NCBI RefSeq assembly: GCF_012927115.1
Contig: NZ_JABBFY010000001.1
Span: 1,488,001-1,552,000 of the forward strand
Source: Sphingomonas sp. G-3-2-10
GTDB taxonomy: Bacteria; Pseudomonadota; Alphaproteobacteria; Sphingomonadales; Sphingomonadaceae
Length of the DNA stretch: 64,000 nt
Direction: 5' to 3'
Below, in pieces: positions 44,538 to 53,638 of the stretch. Numbering within the stretch: the stretch's first letter is position 1; each line of letters begins with the position of its first letter. The translations under genes were made by a program, and so were the position numbers. A model generated the notes under the pieces. It saw only the letters and a program-made list of their open reading frames with translations, searched no databases and had not been told where the DNA came from.

Positions 44538-45056
44538 CTAGCCGTTCGCCGCCTCGATCGCCGCGATCGCCGCCTCGTAGCGGGCTTCCGCATCGCCGCT
44601 GATCAGGACCCAGGGCACGCCGCGCCGTTCCAGCTCCGCCTTCGACAGATCGAAGAATTTCTGCCGCGCTTCGGCGGAACCGAACATGCGCGTGCCATCC
44701 TCGATCCAGGGAAGATCGATGTCGAACAGCAGATAGAGATCGGCCACGCCGTCCCACGCATCGAACCAGGGGTGGCGCTCGCCGAACAGCATGTCGGCCC
44801 AAACCGCGGTCATCAGCGGATCGGTATCGAGGATCAGCGGCTCGATCCCCTCGACCAGCAGCATCTGCGTGCCGGCGTCATGGATCTTCGCGATCTCGAG
44901 CAAATCTTGCATCGTGAAGTCGATGCCGCGCGCTTCGGCATATTCGCGGCCATATTCGTCGACCACCATCCCACCGAACCGCTCGGCAAGGCGCGGCGCG
45001 ATGGTCGATTTTCCGGTGCTTTCGGGGCCGTGGAGGCAAATCGTACGCAGGGTCAT
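44538..45056 (-). CDS. NadR-type nicotinamide ribonucleoside kinase / AAA ATPase
   Basis: The 172-aa protein begins with Walker A GPESTGKST and has the NadR kinase-domain sequence VVDEYGREYAEARG and LLFDIDLPWIEDGTRMFG. This domain phosphorylates nicotinamide riboside to NMN. Unlike enterobacterial NadR there is no DNA-binding or adenylyltransferase domain. The upstream pnuC stop overlaps its ATG (ATGA), so uptake and phosphorylation of the vitamin are coupled for NAD salvage. Confidence 0.88.
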   Translation of the reverse strand: MTLRTICLHGPESTGKSTIAPRLAERFGGMVVDEYGREYAEARGIDFTMQDLLEIAKIHDAGTQMLLVEGIEPLILDTDPLMTAVWADMLFGERHPWFDAWDGVADLYLLFDIDLPWIEDGTRMFGSAEARQKFFDLSKAELERRGVPWVLISGDAEARYEAAIAAIEAANG

Positions 45057-45664
45057 GCAGCTGTCTTCAACGCACGGCGCCATTCGCGCAAGCCGATGAT
45101 CGAGAGGATCAGGAACACTACGTAGAGCGCGGCAGTCGCCCACAGCCCCTTCAGCGCGAACAGCGGAATCGCCATCAGGTCCACCACGATCCACAGGATC
45201 CAGCTTTCAAGGTTGCGGCGCGACTGGAGGATCTGGGCGGCGACGCTCAACATCGCGATCGCGCCATCCCACCACGGAAAATGCGCGTCGGTGAACGCGT
45301 GCATTGCCGCGCCCCATGCCGCCGTCGCCACCAGCGCACCCGCGATCCACGCACCGAAGGCTGGTGGCGGCAGCGTCAGCACCTTCACTTCGCCGGCGTC
45401 GGCCCGCGACTTGCTCCAGTTCCACCAGCCATAGAATTGCACGCCGAAGAAGAAGATCTGGAGCAGCGCATCGCTGTAGAGCTGCGCATGGAGGAAGACG
45501 AATCCGTACAGCGTCACCATCAGCAGCGCGACGGGGTAGTTCCAGATGCTCCGCCGCACCACGAGGACGATATTCGCCAGCCCGAGCAGCGCCGCGGCCA
45601 GCTCGATCGGGGTCATTCCGAACCCGGAGGGAAATGGCGCGAAGGGATCGAAGGGCAGGCTCAC
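45053..45664 (-). CDS. pnuC: nicotinamide riboside transporter
   Basis: The 203-aa membrane protein has about seven helices with the PnuC signature SIWNYPVALLMVTLYGFVFL and the aromatic FFGVQFYGWWNW segment of the substrate pore. It imports nicotinamide riboside by facilitated diffusion, trapped by the kinase encoded next. The GTG at 45664 has AGGGG about 9 nt upstream; an ATG at 45617 (188 aa) is an alternative and starts closer to the family's usual N-terminus. Confidence 0.9.
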   Translation of the reverse strand: MSLPFDPFAPFPSGFGMTPIELAAALLGLANIVLVVRRSIWNYPVALLMVTLYGFVFLHAQLYSDALLQIFFFGVQFYGWWNWSKSRADAGEVKVLTLPPPAFGAWIAGALVATAAWGAAMHAFTDAHFPWWDGAIAMLSVAAQILQSRRNLESWILWIVVDLMAIPLFALKGLWATAALYVVFLILSIIGLREWRRALKTAA

Positions 45665-45769
45665 GCCGCGCCCCTAGCAGCTTCGGCGCATAAGGGTCGA
45701 GACGGATTGGGAACAATCCCGACCTGGAGCTTAACACCATCTTCACCACGACGCGGCCATTGGCAAATA

Positions 45770-46078
45770 ATGTCCATTTCGGTTTCATTTTCCGCGCCCG
45801 TCATCGCTCAGGCCCTGATCGGGGCCGGCGCGCTGGCTGCGTTCACGGTCACGCCGCCTGCCGAAGGCCGGATGCTGCTGGTGTCTCTGAGCGGAGAAAC
45901 CGATGCCACCGTCACCGGCTGGGCGATCGATCACGGCCTGCAGATCATCGATCGCGGGCCGGTCGCCGGATCGCTGGTGGTAGCTGGACGCTCGCGCGAG
46001 ATCATGGGCGCAGCACTTACCCATGGGAAAATCCTGACCGCCGCGCCTGCGGCAGGATGTGGAGCCGGGACCAGGTAA
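45770..46078 (+). CDS. small membrane-anchored or exported protein coupled to a chemoreceptor
   Basis: The 102-aa protein begins with a hydrophobic segment ([20 protein letters not shown]) serving as anchor or signal, followed by a compact alpha/beta stretch ([20 protein letters not shown], then [20 protein letters not shown]) and a Cys near the C-terminus (AAGCGAGTR). Its stop codon overlaps the chemoreceptor ATG (TAATG), so they are made together. The protein family is not recognised. A role in feeding a signal to the receptor is possible but unproven. Confidence 0.7.
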   Translation: MSISVSFSAPVIAQALIGAGALAAFTVTPPAEGRMLLVSLSGETDATVTGWAIDHGLQIIDRGPVAGSLVVAGRSREIMGAALTHGKILTAAPAAGCGAGTR

Positions 46079-47610
46079 TGACGAACGAAGCCACCCTCAC
46101 CCCCTATCGCCGCAGCGGCGTCCGCCTGCTGGTCGGTCTGTTCTGGGCCGCATGGCTCGGGCTGATCCTGATCGGCTGGGGCCAAGGCAGCGACAAGGTG
46201 TTCCTCGCAATGGCGGTCGGGCTCGCCGCGCTGGCGCTGCCGACGATCGGCCTGATCCAGCGGCGCACCGACTCCGCGATGCGGATCGTGATGGGCGTTT
46301 CCGCCGCACTGTTCCCCGCGCTGCTGGTCGGGATTCTCGAGGGGCATCCGTGGCAGATGGACATGCACATGTCCTTCTTCGTCAGCATGACCTTGCTGCT
46401 GCTGCTGCTCGACTGGCGGCCGATCGTCGCGTGCACCCTGTTGATCGCCGCGCACCATCTGATGACCTTCTACCTCATGCCCGAATGGGTCTTTCCCGGA
46501 TCGGGATCGCTGACGCGGGTGATGGTCCATGCCGCGCTCGTCACCGGGCAGGCCGCGATCCTCATGTTCATGACGCAGCGCCTTCGCGAACTCATCCTGC
46601 GCAGCGAAAATGCCCGCGAAGCGACCGACGCGATGCGTCATGAGGCCGTCGACGCCCAGTCCGCCACGCAGGCCGCGCTCGACGAACTGCGCGCCGCGCA
46701 GGCGCTGAGCGACAAGAGGCTGCGCGAACGCCAGGCCGCTGAAGCCGCGCTGGCCGAAGCCACCAGCGAACGCCGCTCGGCGATCGCTTCGGATATCCAT
46801 ACCCGCATCGGCGCGCTCGCCGCCGACCTCCAGAGCGCCGCCGCTTCGCTTTCGGGGCAGGAAGATGCGCTGGAAAACGTCTCCACCCGTCTGCTCAGCG
46901 AAGCCCAGGCCCTGCGCCGCGCCAGCGAGAAGTCGCTCAGCAACATGGTCTCCGTCGCCGAAAGCGCCGACCAGCTCTCGCAATCCTCCGCTGAGGCGGG
47001 CGGCAATGTCCGCCGCGCGAACACGCTGGTGGTCGAGACCGCCGGCACCGTGGGCGCGCTGGAGCCGCGAATGAACGCGCTGAACGGCGAGATCGAAGGC
47101 GCGCGCGGGATCCTCGATCTGGTTTCGTCGATCGCGGCGCAGAGCAACCTGCTCGCGCTCAACGCCACGATCGAGGCGGCACGCGCGGGCGATGCCGGGC
47201 TTGGCTTCGGCGTGGTCGCGCACGAGATGAAGCAGATGGCCCAGCGCACCGCGACGGCCACGATCCAGATCGCCGAAAAGCTCGATCATATCGCGGGCGC
47301 CGCCGATACCTTCGCCGAAGCCATCGGCCTGACCACCACCCGGATGGACGCGGCCGGCCAGTCGACCATCGCCATTTCCTCGGCGGTCGACCAGCAGCTT
47401 CAGGCGCTCTCCGCGATCGCCCGCGCTGCCGAAGCGGTGAAGGAAGACGTCGCCGAAACCGACGCGCGCAGCCGAATGATCGGCGAAGCGGTCGACGAGA
47501 ATCGCGCAATCGCCGCGCGCGCTTCCGACCTTGCCCGCCTGCTCGACACCCGCGCCCGCGCACTCAGCGACAGTATGGACCGGCTGATCGGGGATTTGCG
47601 CGCCGCCTGA
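46078..47610 (+). CDS. methyl-accepting chemotaxis protein with polytopic membrane domain
   Basis: The 510-aa chemoreceptor has about six N-terminal helices ([20 protein letters not shown] through [17 protein letters not shown]) with very short loops instead of a periplasmic sensor, a coiled-coil linker (about residues 175-245) and a signalling domain with the conserved tip [20 protein letters not shown] and [15 protein letters not shown]. The tip contacts CheA and CheW. Without a large periplasmic domain it probably senses a membrane or energy state. It is translationally coupled to the small protein upstream. Confidence 0.9.
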   Translation: MTNEATLTPYRRSGVRLLVGLFWAAWLGLILIGWGQGSDKVFLAMAVGLAALALPTIGLIQRRTDSAMRIVMGVSAALFPALLVGILEGHPWQMDMHMSFFVSMTLLLLLLDWRPIVACTLLIAAHHLMTFYLMPEWVFPGSGSLTRVMVHAALVTGQAAILMFMTQRLRELILRSENAREATDAMRHEAVDAQSATQAALDELRAAQALSDKRLRERQAAEAALAEATSERRSAIASDIHTRIGALAADLQSAAASLSGQEDALENVSTRLLSEAQALRRASEKSLSNMVSVAESADQLSQSSAEAGGNVRRANTLVVETAGTVGALEPRMNALNGEIEGARGILDLVSSIAAQSNLLALNATIEAARAGDAGLGFGVVAHEMKQMAQRTATATIQIAEKLDHIAGAADTFAEAIGLTTTRMDAAGQSTIAISSAVDQQLQALSAIARAAEAVKEDVAETDARSRMIGEAVDENRAIAARASDLARLLDTRARALSDSMDRLIGDLRAA

Positions 47611-47671
47611 TCCTTCGCTTGCCCCCGCCGCCGACCGCGCTACGCTGCGTTCAAAGGAACCGGGAGAGCGT

Positions 47672-48976
47672 ATGCGACATATCGCGGTGATCGGATCGGG
47701 GCCGGCGGGATATTATACCGCCGAGGCCTGCCAGAAGACCTTCGGCGACGCCGTGCGCGTCGATATCGTCGACCGGCTACCTGTCCCCTATGGCCTGATC
47801 CGCACCGGCGTTGCCCCCGATCACCAGTCGATCAAGGGCGTGTCGCGCCGTTACGAGGCGGTGGCGCTGACCGAAAATGTGCGGTTCGTGGGCAATGTTT
47901 CGGTCGGCAAGGACGTGTCGATCGAGGAACTTCGCGAGCTGTACGACGCCGTGGTGCTGGCGACCGGCGCTCCGCTCGACCGTCCACTGGAGATTCCGGG
48001 GGCGGATCTGCCCGGCGTGGTTGGATCGGCGGCGTTCGTCGGCTGGTATAACGGACATCCCGATTTCGCGGGCCTCGGCCCCGCGCTCCACGGGCCGGGC
48101 GCGGTGGTGATCGGCAATGGCAATGTCGCGCTCGACGTGGCGCGGATCCTGTCCAAGACCGAAGCGGAATTCGACGGTTCGGATATCGTCGCGCACGCCC
48201 TGACGCTGTTGCGCGCTTCCAAGATCGACACGGTGACGCTTTTGGGACGGCGCGGGCCGCACCAGATCGCGATGACGCCGAAGGAACTGGGCGAGCTGGG
48301 CCACCTGACCCGCGCGCAGCCGCTGGTCGACGCGAGCGATTTCCCGCCGCCGGAAGACGACGGCCTGCTCGAACCCGGCCAGCGCAAATCGGTCACGCAT
48401 CTGCGCGACTTTGCCGGGCGCGAGGAAGATCCGGCGAAATCGGTGCGGATCATATTCGATTTCTTCGCGATGCCGGTCCGGATCGAAGGCAGCGGCAGGG
48501 CCGAACGCGTGATCGTCGAGCGCACCGCGCTGGACGCCGCGGGCAACGCCACCGGCACCGGCGAAACCTATGCGATCCCCGCCAGCCTGGTGGTGAGCTG
48601 CATCGGCTATCGCACTCCGCCGATCGAAGGGATCCCCTATGACGACCGCGCCGGCCGCTTCGCCAATGACGAGGGCCGCGTGCTCCCCGGTCTGTACGCG
48701 GTCGGCTGGGCGCGGCGCGGCCCGACCGGCACGATCGGCACCAACCGCCCCGACGGATTCGCCATCGCCGAAAAGATCGCGGCGGACATCGGCGAAGGCT
48801 CGGGCAAGGCGGGCCGCCCCGCCCTCGATTCGCTGCTCGAATCGCGCGGCGTGGACGTGGTGACCTTTCGGGACTGGCAGAAGATCGAGGCTGCCGAGAC
48901 CGCCGCCGCGCGAGAGGGCGCCCCCCGGGAGAAGTTCACCAGCATCGAGGAAATGCTGGGCGCGCGAGGAACCTGA
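47672..48976 (+). CDS. ferredoxin-NADP+ reductase, adrenodoxin-reductase type (FprA-like)
   Basis: The 434-aa flavoprotein begins with IAVIGSGPAGYYTAEACQKT (FAD site) and has VDRLPVPYGLIRTGVAPDH, the NADP site VVIGNGNVALDVARIL, and the C-terminal YAVGWARRGPTGTIGTNRPD, all hallmarks of adrenodoxin-reductase-type enzymes. It transfers electrons from NADPH to ferredoxin for P450s, Fe-S assembly or similar. It is a stand-alone gene followed by tRNA-Pro; no ferredoxin gene lies in the window. Confidence 0.9.
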   Translation: MRHIAVIGSGPAGYYTAEACQKTFGDAVRVDIVDRLPVPYGLIRTGVAPDHQSIKGVSRRYEAVALTENVRFVGNVSVGKDVSIEELRELYDAVVLATGAPLDRPLEIPGADLPGVVGSAAFVGWYNGHPDFAGLGPALHGPGAVVIGNGNVALDVARILSKTEAEFDGSDIVAHALTLLRASKIDTVTLLGRRGPHQIAMTPKELGELGHLTRAQPLVDASDFPPPEDDGLLEPGQRKSVTHLRDFAGREEDPAKSVRIIFDFFAMPVRIEGSGRAERVIVERTALDAAGNATGTGETYAIPASLVVSCIGYRTPPIEGIPYDDRAGRFANDEGRVLPGLYAVGWARRGPTGTIGTNRPDGFAIAEKIAADIGEGSGKAGRPALDSLLESRGVDVVTFRDWQKIEAAETAAAREGAPREKFTSIEEMLGARGT

Positions 48977-48986
48977 CCGGAGACGC

Positions 48987-49015
48987 TTGCGCGACACCAA
49001 AGGGCTCGTTATAGG
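48987..49015 (+). promoter_or_regulatory. promoter of tRNA-Pro
   Basis: TTGCGC (48987-48992) and TATAGG (49010-49015) are 17 bases apart. The -10 box is followed by a GC-rich discriminator (cgcgcc), common for stable RNA genes. The start point near 49022 leaves about 47 nt before the tRNA. Confidence 0.6.
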
Positions 49016-49068
49016 CGCGCCTCCAGCAACCGATCTGCCCCCGAAAGGCATCGCGATCGGTACTCCGT

Positions 49069-49145
49069 CGGGGAGTAGCTCAGCCTGGTAGAGCACTGTC
49101 TTCGGGAGGCAGGGGCCGGAGGTTCGAATCCTCTCTTCCCGACCA
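49069..49145 (+). tRNA. tRNA-Pro (anticodon CGG)
   Basis: A 77-nt cloverleaf can be folded by hand: acceptor CGGGGAG with CTTCCCG, D-arm GCTC/GAGC, anticodon stem CTGTC/GGCAG with loop TTCGGGA, and T-arm GGAGG/CCTCT around TTCGAAT. The anticodon CGG is at 49103-49105. CCA is encoded at 49143-49145. Confidence 0.96.
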
Positions 49146-49160
49146 TTTTCCTATATTTTT

Positions 49161-49335
49161 GGGTTCAGCGAGGCTGAACCCCCGCGGCACCACTCTCCGC
49201 AGCGGTTCCAACGATGCTACGCATCGCTGGAACCTTGGGTTGCTCCGCCCGCACCTCCACCCGGCCACCCATAGAATATACTTCCGTTGGGTGGCCGGGT
49301 CGGGTGCGAGTTGGGGCCGTTTCGGCGACGCCGAA
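49161..49335. repeat. composite palindromic repeat element, copy 1
   Basis: Several hairpins lie in tandem in the 212-bp gap between tRNA-Pro and dinB: GGGTTCAGC/GCTGAACCC (49161-49181, loop gag); a stem of GGTTCCA plus CGATGC with GCATCG plus TGGAACC (49204-49234, loop tac); ACCCGGCCACCCA/TGGGTGGCCGGGT (49259-49300, 16-nt loop starting tagaat); and TTCGGC/GCCGAA (49321-49335). The central 13-bp arms recur exactly at 53676-53717. No coding frame is credible here. Confidence 0.8.
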
Positions 49336-49357
49336 TTCGCTCTAAAGCTACAGCGAA

Positions 49358-50422
49358 GTGTCCGTCCGCAAGATCATCCACGTCGATATGGACGCCTTCT
49401 TCGCTTCGGTGGAGCAGCGCGACGATCCGTCGTTGCGCGGCAAGCCCGTGGCGGTGGGCAGCGCGTCCGGGCGCGGCGTGGTCGCGGCGGCGAGCTACGA
49501 GGCGCGCAAGTTCGGGGTGCGTTCGGCAATGCCATCGGTAACGGCGCTGCGGCGCTGCCCGGATCTGATCTTCGTCCCGCACCGATTCGACGTGTATCGA
49601 TCGGTCTCGCGCCAGATCCGCGAAATCTTCCTCAGCTACACCCCGCTGGTCGAGCCGCTGTCGCTGGACGAAGCCTATCTCGACGTGACCGAGAATCTGC
49701 GCGGCCTGCCCTCGGCGACCGAAACTGCGAGCGAGATTCGCGCGCGTATCCACGAAGCGACGGCGCTCACCGCTTCCGCCGGCATTTCGTACAACAAGTT
49801 CCTCGCCAAGCTGGCGTCGGACCAGAACAAGCCCAACGGCCAGTTCGTCATCACGCCCGCCGCCGGGCCGGGATTCGTCGCCACCCTGCCCGTCTCGCGC
49901 TTTCACGGCATCGGGCCGCGCACGACCGAGAAGATGAACCGGCTGGGCATCCATACCGGCGCGGACCTGCGCGAGCGCGAACTGGGCTATCTCCAGGCGC
50001 ATTTCGGCAAGGCGGGCGGCTGGTATCACGCCATCTCGCGCGGCGAGGACAATCGCGCCGTGACACCCGACCGGCCGCGCAAATCCTCGGGCTCCGAAAC
50101 GACGTTCGAGCACGACCTGCTGACGCCCGAACAAGTCGAGCCCCCGATGCTGCGACAAGCCGATTCGGTGTGGGACTGGTGCGAGCGGACCGGCGGGCGC
50201 GGGCGGACGGTGACGGTGAAGGCGCGCTATTCCGATTTCCGCATCGTGACGCGCAGCCGGACGCTGGGCGGCCCGGTGAACGACCGCGAGACGATGCATC
50301 AGGTGTCGCTGGCGCTGATGCGGACGCTCTACCCGCTGCGCGCGGGGATCCGCCTGATCGGGGTGACGCTGTCGACCTTCGAGGCAGCCGAAGCGCCGGA
50401 GAGCTTGCTGGATTTGCTCTGA
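49358..50422 (+). CDS. dinB: DNA polymerase IV
   Basis: The 354-aa Y-family polymerase has the catalytic segments IIHVDMDAFFASVEQ and PLSLDEAYLDVT (metal-binding Asp/Glu), the steric-gate region, and the little-finger domain with RGRTVTVKARYSDFRIVTRS. It copies past damaged bases. The start is a GTG at 49358 without a strong ribosome-binding site. No LexA box was recognised in the 57 bp between the repeat element and the start. It converges with gspK (6-nt gap). Confidence 0.95.
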   Translation: MSVRKIIHVDMDAFFASVEQRDDPSLRGKPVAVGSASGRGVVAAASYEARKFGVRSAMPSVTALRRCPDLIFVPHRFDVYRSVSRQIREIFLSYTPLVEPLSLDEAYLDVTENLRGLPSATETASEIRARIHEATALTASAGISYNKFLAKLASDQNKPNGQFVITPAAGPGFVATLPVSRFHGIGPRTTEKMNRLGIHTGADLRERELGYLQAHFGKAGGWYHAISRGEDNRAVTPDRPRKSSGSETTFEHDLLTPEQVEPPMLRQADSVWDWCERTGGRGRTVTVKARYSDFRIVTRSRTLGGPVNDRETMHQVSLALMRTLYPLRAGIRLIGVTLSTFEAAEAPESLLDLL

Positions 50423-50428
50423 GGCCGG

Positions 50429-51310
50429 TTACCGGGCCGGCGCGAATTCGGGCGCGTCGGGCGGGACCGCCGCATTGCGCCAGCGTTCGATGGGCAGGAC
50501 CTGTGCCTTGCCGTTGCCGTCGTAACCGCGCTTCATCAGCGTCGCGACCTGTTGCGTCGTGCCGCCGATGGTGACGCGGGTGCGGACCCAATAGGTGTTG
50601 GATCGGAACGAAGTGCCCCACGGGATCGTCACCTTCTGGTCGGCGAGATCGGCTGGCGTGATATAGCCCCGGCGCTTGCGGATCGCGACCAGCCGTTCAG
50701 CCGCCTGCGGATTCTTGAACAGGATCGCCAGCATCTCCTGATCCGCCGCGTTCAGATTGACGGTCGTCGTACCCGGCAGCGCGGTGACGAGCCGTTCCAG
50801 CCGCGCCATCATCTCGGGCTCGAGCCCGATAAAGCCGAGCGGGCGCAGATCGGTGACCGGCCCCTGCAAGCGGATAATCTGGACGATGTAATCGATCTGA
50901 TCCCCGCGCAGCCCGATCTCGCTGCCGATCGTCTGGAACAGGATCAGCGAAGCCGCCTCGCCGGTGCGAACGGCATTGATGTTGAACCGGCCCTCGGCGT
51001 CGGAAATGGCGAGATCGAAGGTCCCGCCATCGATCGGAGCGCCGCTTTCGGACAGCTTGCCCCAGGGCTCGCCGGGATGGTCCATCCCCGGCGCGGTCTG
51101 GAGATCGCGGCGCAGCGCAACGATCGCCGACAATTCGCCGCCCCGCACCGCCGCCAGCGCCCGCGACGCTTCGCGTGCGCGCAGCCCGCGATCGAGCGCC
51201 AGTTCCTCGCGGTTGATCAGCAGCAGCACCATACCCGCCGCGATCGCCACGAACATCAGCACGTTGACGAGGATCATCCCCGTTTCGCCATCGTCGGGCC
51301 TGCGGCTCAC
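50429..51310 (-). CDS. gspK: type II secretion minor pseudopilin GspK
   Basis: The 293-aa protein begins with a hydrophobic prepilin helix (MILVNVLMFVAIAAGMVLLL, cleavage after Gly) and has the GspK insert with DAEGRFNINAV and a helix-hairpin region (LNAADQEMLAILFKNPQAAE). GspK caps the pseudopilus tip with GspI and GspJ. The GTG start overlaps the gspJ stop (GTGA). It is the last gene of the minus arm that starts with the binding-protein-like gene. Confidence 0.92.
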   Translation of the reverse strand: MSRRPDDGETGMILVNVLMFVAIAAGMVLLLINREELALDRGLRAREASRALAAVRGGELSAIVALRRDLQTAPGMDHPGEPWGKLSESGAPIDGGTFDLAISDAEGRFNINAVRTGEAASLILFQTIGSEIGLRGDQIDYIVQIIRLQGPVTDLRPLGFIGLEPEMMARLERLVTALPGTTTVNLNAADQEMLAILFKNPQAAERLVAIRKRRGYITPADLADQKVTIPWGTSFRSNTYWVRTRVTIGGTTQQVATLMKRGYDGNGKAQVLPIERWRNAAVPPDAPEFAPAR

Positions 51311-51855
51311 TGGCCGTCTCCGCGCGTCGGCAGCACCACCACGCGCCGCAACGTACCCGCCGCGCCGCCATTGGGCGGCGGGACCAGTTGCATCTCCACT
51401 TCGATCGCCTGAGGCCAGCGATTGACCTCCTGCTCGTTGCGCGGCCAGCTATCGACCCAGCCATCGTCGTAGAAACGCCAGCGCGCCGCGCCGACGCTGG
51501 TCAGCAGCTGCTGTTGCGCGCGGCCGACGACACGGGTCAGGACTCCGCCGACCACGGCATATTGCACCTCGACCGCCTGCCCGCCCGTGCCCGGCGCCAC
51601 GCGGCTGAATTTGACGCCCGCCGCGCCGCCGCTGACCTGACCGACCGCGATCTGATCGAGATCGCTGGTAACGACGAACATCGCGCGCTGAAGCTCGGAC
51701 AAGCGATCCAGCCGCACCTCGGTCCGCCCCTGAACGTTCATGATGCCTTGAACGAGCGCCAGCCCCGCCGTCGCTATCAGCGCGAACAACCCGAGCGAGA
51801 TCATCAATTCGATCAGCGTGAAGCCGGACTCGGCCTCACGCACCCTTCCATTCAT
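51307..51855 (-). CDS. gspJ: type II secretion minor pseudopilin GspJ
   Basis: The 182-aa prepilin has the cleavage sequence ESG followed by FTLIELMISLGLFALIATAG, and the GspJ-type periplasmic domain (RLDRLSELQRAMFVVTSDLD, QQQLLTSVGAARWRFYDD). It forms the pseudopilus tip complex with GspI and GspK. The ATG at 51855 overlaps the stop of the binding-protein-like gene (ATGA), and its stop overlaps the gspK start. Confidence 0.93.
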   Translation of the reverse strand: MNGRVREAESGFTLIELMISLGLFALIATAGLALVQGIMNVQGRTEVRLDRLSELQRAMFVVTSDLDQIAVGQVSGGAAGVKFSRVAPGTGGQAVEVQYAVVGGVLTRVVGRAQQQLLTSVGAARWRFYDDGWVDSWPRNEQEVNRWPQAIEVEMQLVPPPNGGAAGTLRRVVVLPTRGDGQ

Positions 51856-52913
51856 GCGCCGGAGCTCGTCGCGACCGGTTCGTATCCGTCGGCCCGCGCC
51901 ACGAGGATCGCGAAGTCGCGCGCGACGCTGCCATCGGTGCGGAAACGGACCGGACCGGTGACGCATTTGAAGCCCTGAGCGTTCAGCAGGCCCTGCGGCG
52001 TGATCGTACCGCCGTTGCGCAGCGAATTGGCGATGCCCGCCGCGTCATAGGCCAATGCCGAGATCGCCCCCGGATCGCCGCCGACGCGCGCCGAAAATTC
52101 GCTGGCGAAGGTACCGAACGCAGCCGGATCGGGGCTGGCGAGCCATGCCCCTTCGAGTACCGTGAGCGCGCTCGGCCGATGATCGAGCGCCTGCAACGTG
52201 CCGAGCAGCTGGACGCCGCTGTCCTTCAGCGCACGGGCGGCAGAGAGCATGGCTTCGCTGTTACCCGGCAGCAGCACCGCATCGGGCACGTCCCCGGCAT
52301 CGGGAAGCGGCGCGCCCGGACGAACCTCGAGCGAGCGGACGGTGATGCCCAGTTCGCCTTCCATCCGGCTGGCGGCCAGCGCGGCGGCGGACGACCAGGG
52401 ACTGTGATCGTCGATCACCACGACGCTCTTCACCCCGCGCGTGCGGGCATAGCGCAGGATCGCGCTGGTCACCTGCGCGGCGGTGATGCCGAAGATCCAG
52501 GTGTTCGGCCCCTTGAGCACCGAATCGTTGCTGAACGCGATGATCGGCACGCGCCCGGCCACGGTCGAGGTCACGGCGGGCACCTCCTCGGCCAGCAACG
52601 GCCCGAGAATCAGCGCCGGCGGCTTCTTCAGCGCCAGCGTGGCGGCGGAGGCGGCGCCGGCGGCGGTCCCCTGCGTGTCATAGGCCTGCACGAAGGCGCT
52701 GTTTTCCGCGAGCAACGCCGCCGAGCGCATGCTAAGGCCCAGCCGCGCTCGCGGCCCCGTGAGCGGCACCAGCAGCGCGATGGGACGTTTGTCCTTCTTC
52801 GCGGCCTGCGACGACTGAGCGAACGAAGGAAGAGCGACCGATGCCGCTGACGCGACCAATCCGGCTTGGACGAGCCTCAGCAGCTCCCGGCGTTTCAGTT
52901 CTGGATGAGGCAC
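51852..52913 (-). CDS. periplasmic-binding-protein-like (Peripla_BP_6/LpoA-type) protein in the gsp operon
   Basis: The 353-aa exported protein starts with KRRELLRLVQAGLVASAASV, a signal sequence with a twin-arginine-like start, and continues IALLVPLTGPRARLGLSMRS, the type I periplasmic-binding fold of leucine-binding proteins and LpoA-like penicillin-binding-protein activators. Conserved-type strands include PIIAFSNDSVLKGPNTWIFG and AISALAYDAAGIANSLRNGG. No transporter genes accompany it. It is translationally coupled to gspJ, so a periplasmic role in secretion or in wall remodelling around the apparatus is suspected. The GTG start at 52913 is 2 bp from the divergent gspN start. Confidence 0.78.
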   Translation of the reverse strand: MPHPELKRRELLRLVQAGLVASAASVALPSFAQSSQAAKKDKRPIALLVPLTGPRARLGLSMRSAALLAENSAFVQAYDTQGTAAGAASAATLALKKPPALILGPLLAEEVPAVTSTVAGRVPIIAFSNDSVLKGPNTWIFGITAAQVTSAILRYARTRGVKSVVVIDDHSPWSSAAALAASRMEGELGITVRSLEVRPGAPLPDAGDVPDAVLLPGNSEAMLSAARALKDSGVQLLGTLQALDHRPSALTVLEGAWLASPDPAAFGTFASEFSARVGGDPGAISALAYDAAGIANSLRNGGTITPQGLLNAQGFKCVTGPVRFRTDGSVARDFAILVARADGYEPVATSSGA

Positions 52914-52915
52914 TG

Positions 52916-53632
52916 GTGACGACTCCGGATGCGCGAAACGACGCCCGGCGGCGTCTTATCCGGTTCGCCGCGCTGGGCATAGCCGCTTATGCCGTGGCGA
53001 TGATCGCGACGATCCCCGCCAGCGCGGTGCTGAAGAACCGCCCGTGGCGCGCGGGCATTTCGGGCACGGTGTGGAACGGCGAAGTCGGCATCACCGGCGG
53101 CGGACAGGCCGAATGGCGCTGGGCGCCGCTGCGTTCGATCGCCGGTCTAGGCTATGCTGCCGACTGGAAGCTGCGCGGACCGGACACCGAACTGGGCGGG
53201 CGCGCGATCGCGGGCTTCACCAGCGTGGTACTCGACAAGGTCAGCGGATCGGCCAACGCCGGGCTGATCTCGGTACTGCGCCCCAATTTGCCCTTCACCT
53301 GCGACATGATCGCGCAGATCGAGATGGAGCGGATGGAGATGGGCGGATCGGGCCAGATGATGCAGGCCCGCGTGCTGAGCGATCCCGGCAGCTGCGGGAT
53401 GCGCGGCATGGCAGCGGCGCGGACCCAGGTTCCCGCGCTGCTGTTCACCGCGGAGAAGACCGGCAACGCCACCCGCATCCGCCTCGCCCCCGCAACCCAG
53501 CGGATGAAGACGCTGATCGAGGGGACGCTGAGCCCGACCGGGCAGCTGGAGCTGACGCTAACGCCGGAAGGCGCGCAGATGCTGCCCTTCCTGCCTCTCC
53601 CGCCGGGGCAGCCGTTCCGCACGACGCTTTAG
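52916..53632 (+). CDS. gspN: type II secretion protein GspN
   Basis: The 238-aa protein has one N-terminal membrane helix (IRFAALGIAAYAVAMIATIP) and a periplasmic domain with the GspN pattern NRPWRAGISGTVWNGEVGIT and ADWKLRGPDTEL. GspN is an accessory inner-membrane part found in some secretion systems. The GTG at 52916 is the most likely start; an ATG at 52841 would lie inside the divergent gene. It stands alone on the plus strand and ends just before a palindromic repeat. Confidence 0.82.
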   Translation: MTTPDARNDARRRLIRFAALGIAAYAVAMIATIPASAVLKNRPWRAGISGTVWNGEVGITGGGQAEWRWAPLRSIAGLGYAADWKLRGPDTELGGRAIAGFTSVVLDKVSGSANAGLISVLRPNLPFTCDMIAQIEMERMEMGGSGQMMQARVLSDPGSCGMRGMAAARTQVPALLFTAEKTGNATRIRLAPATQRMKTLIEGTLSPTGQLELTLTPEGAQMLPFLPLPPGQPFRTTL

Positions 53633-53638
53633 CATTTG

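Noticed and set aside
49146..49357. Possible genomic-island junction next to tRNA-Pro
   Set aside because: No integrase gene and no repeat of the tRNA 3' end was seen; the region is explained by palindromic repeats.
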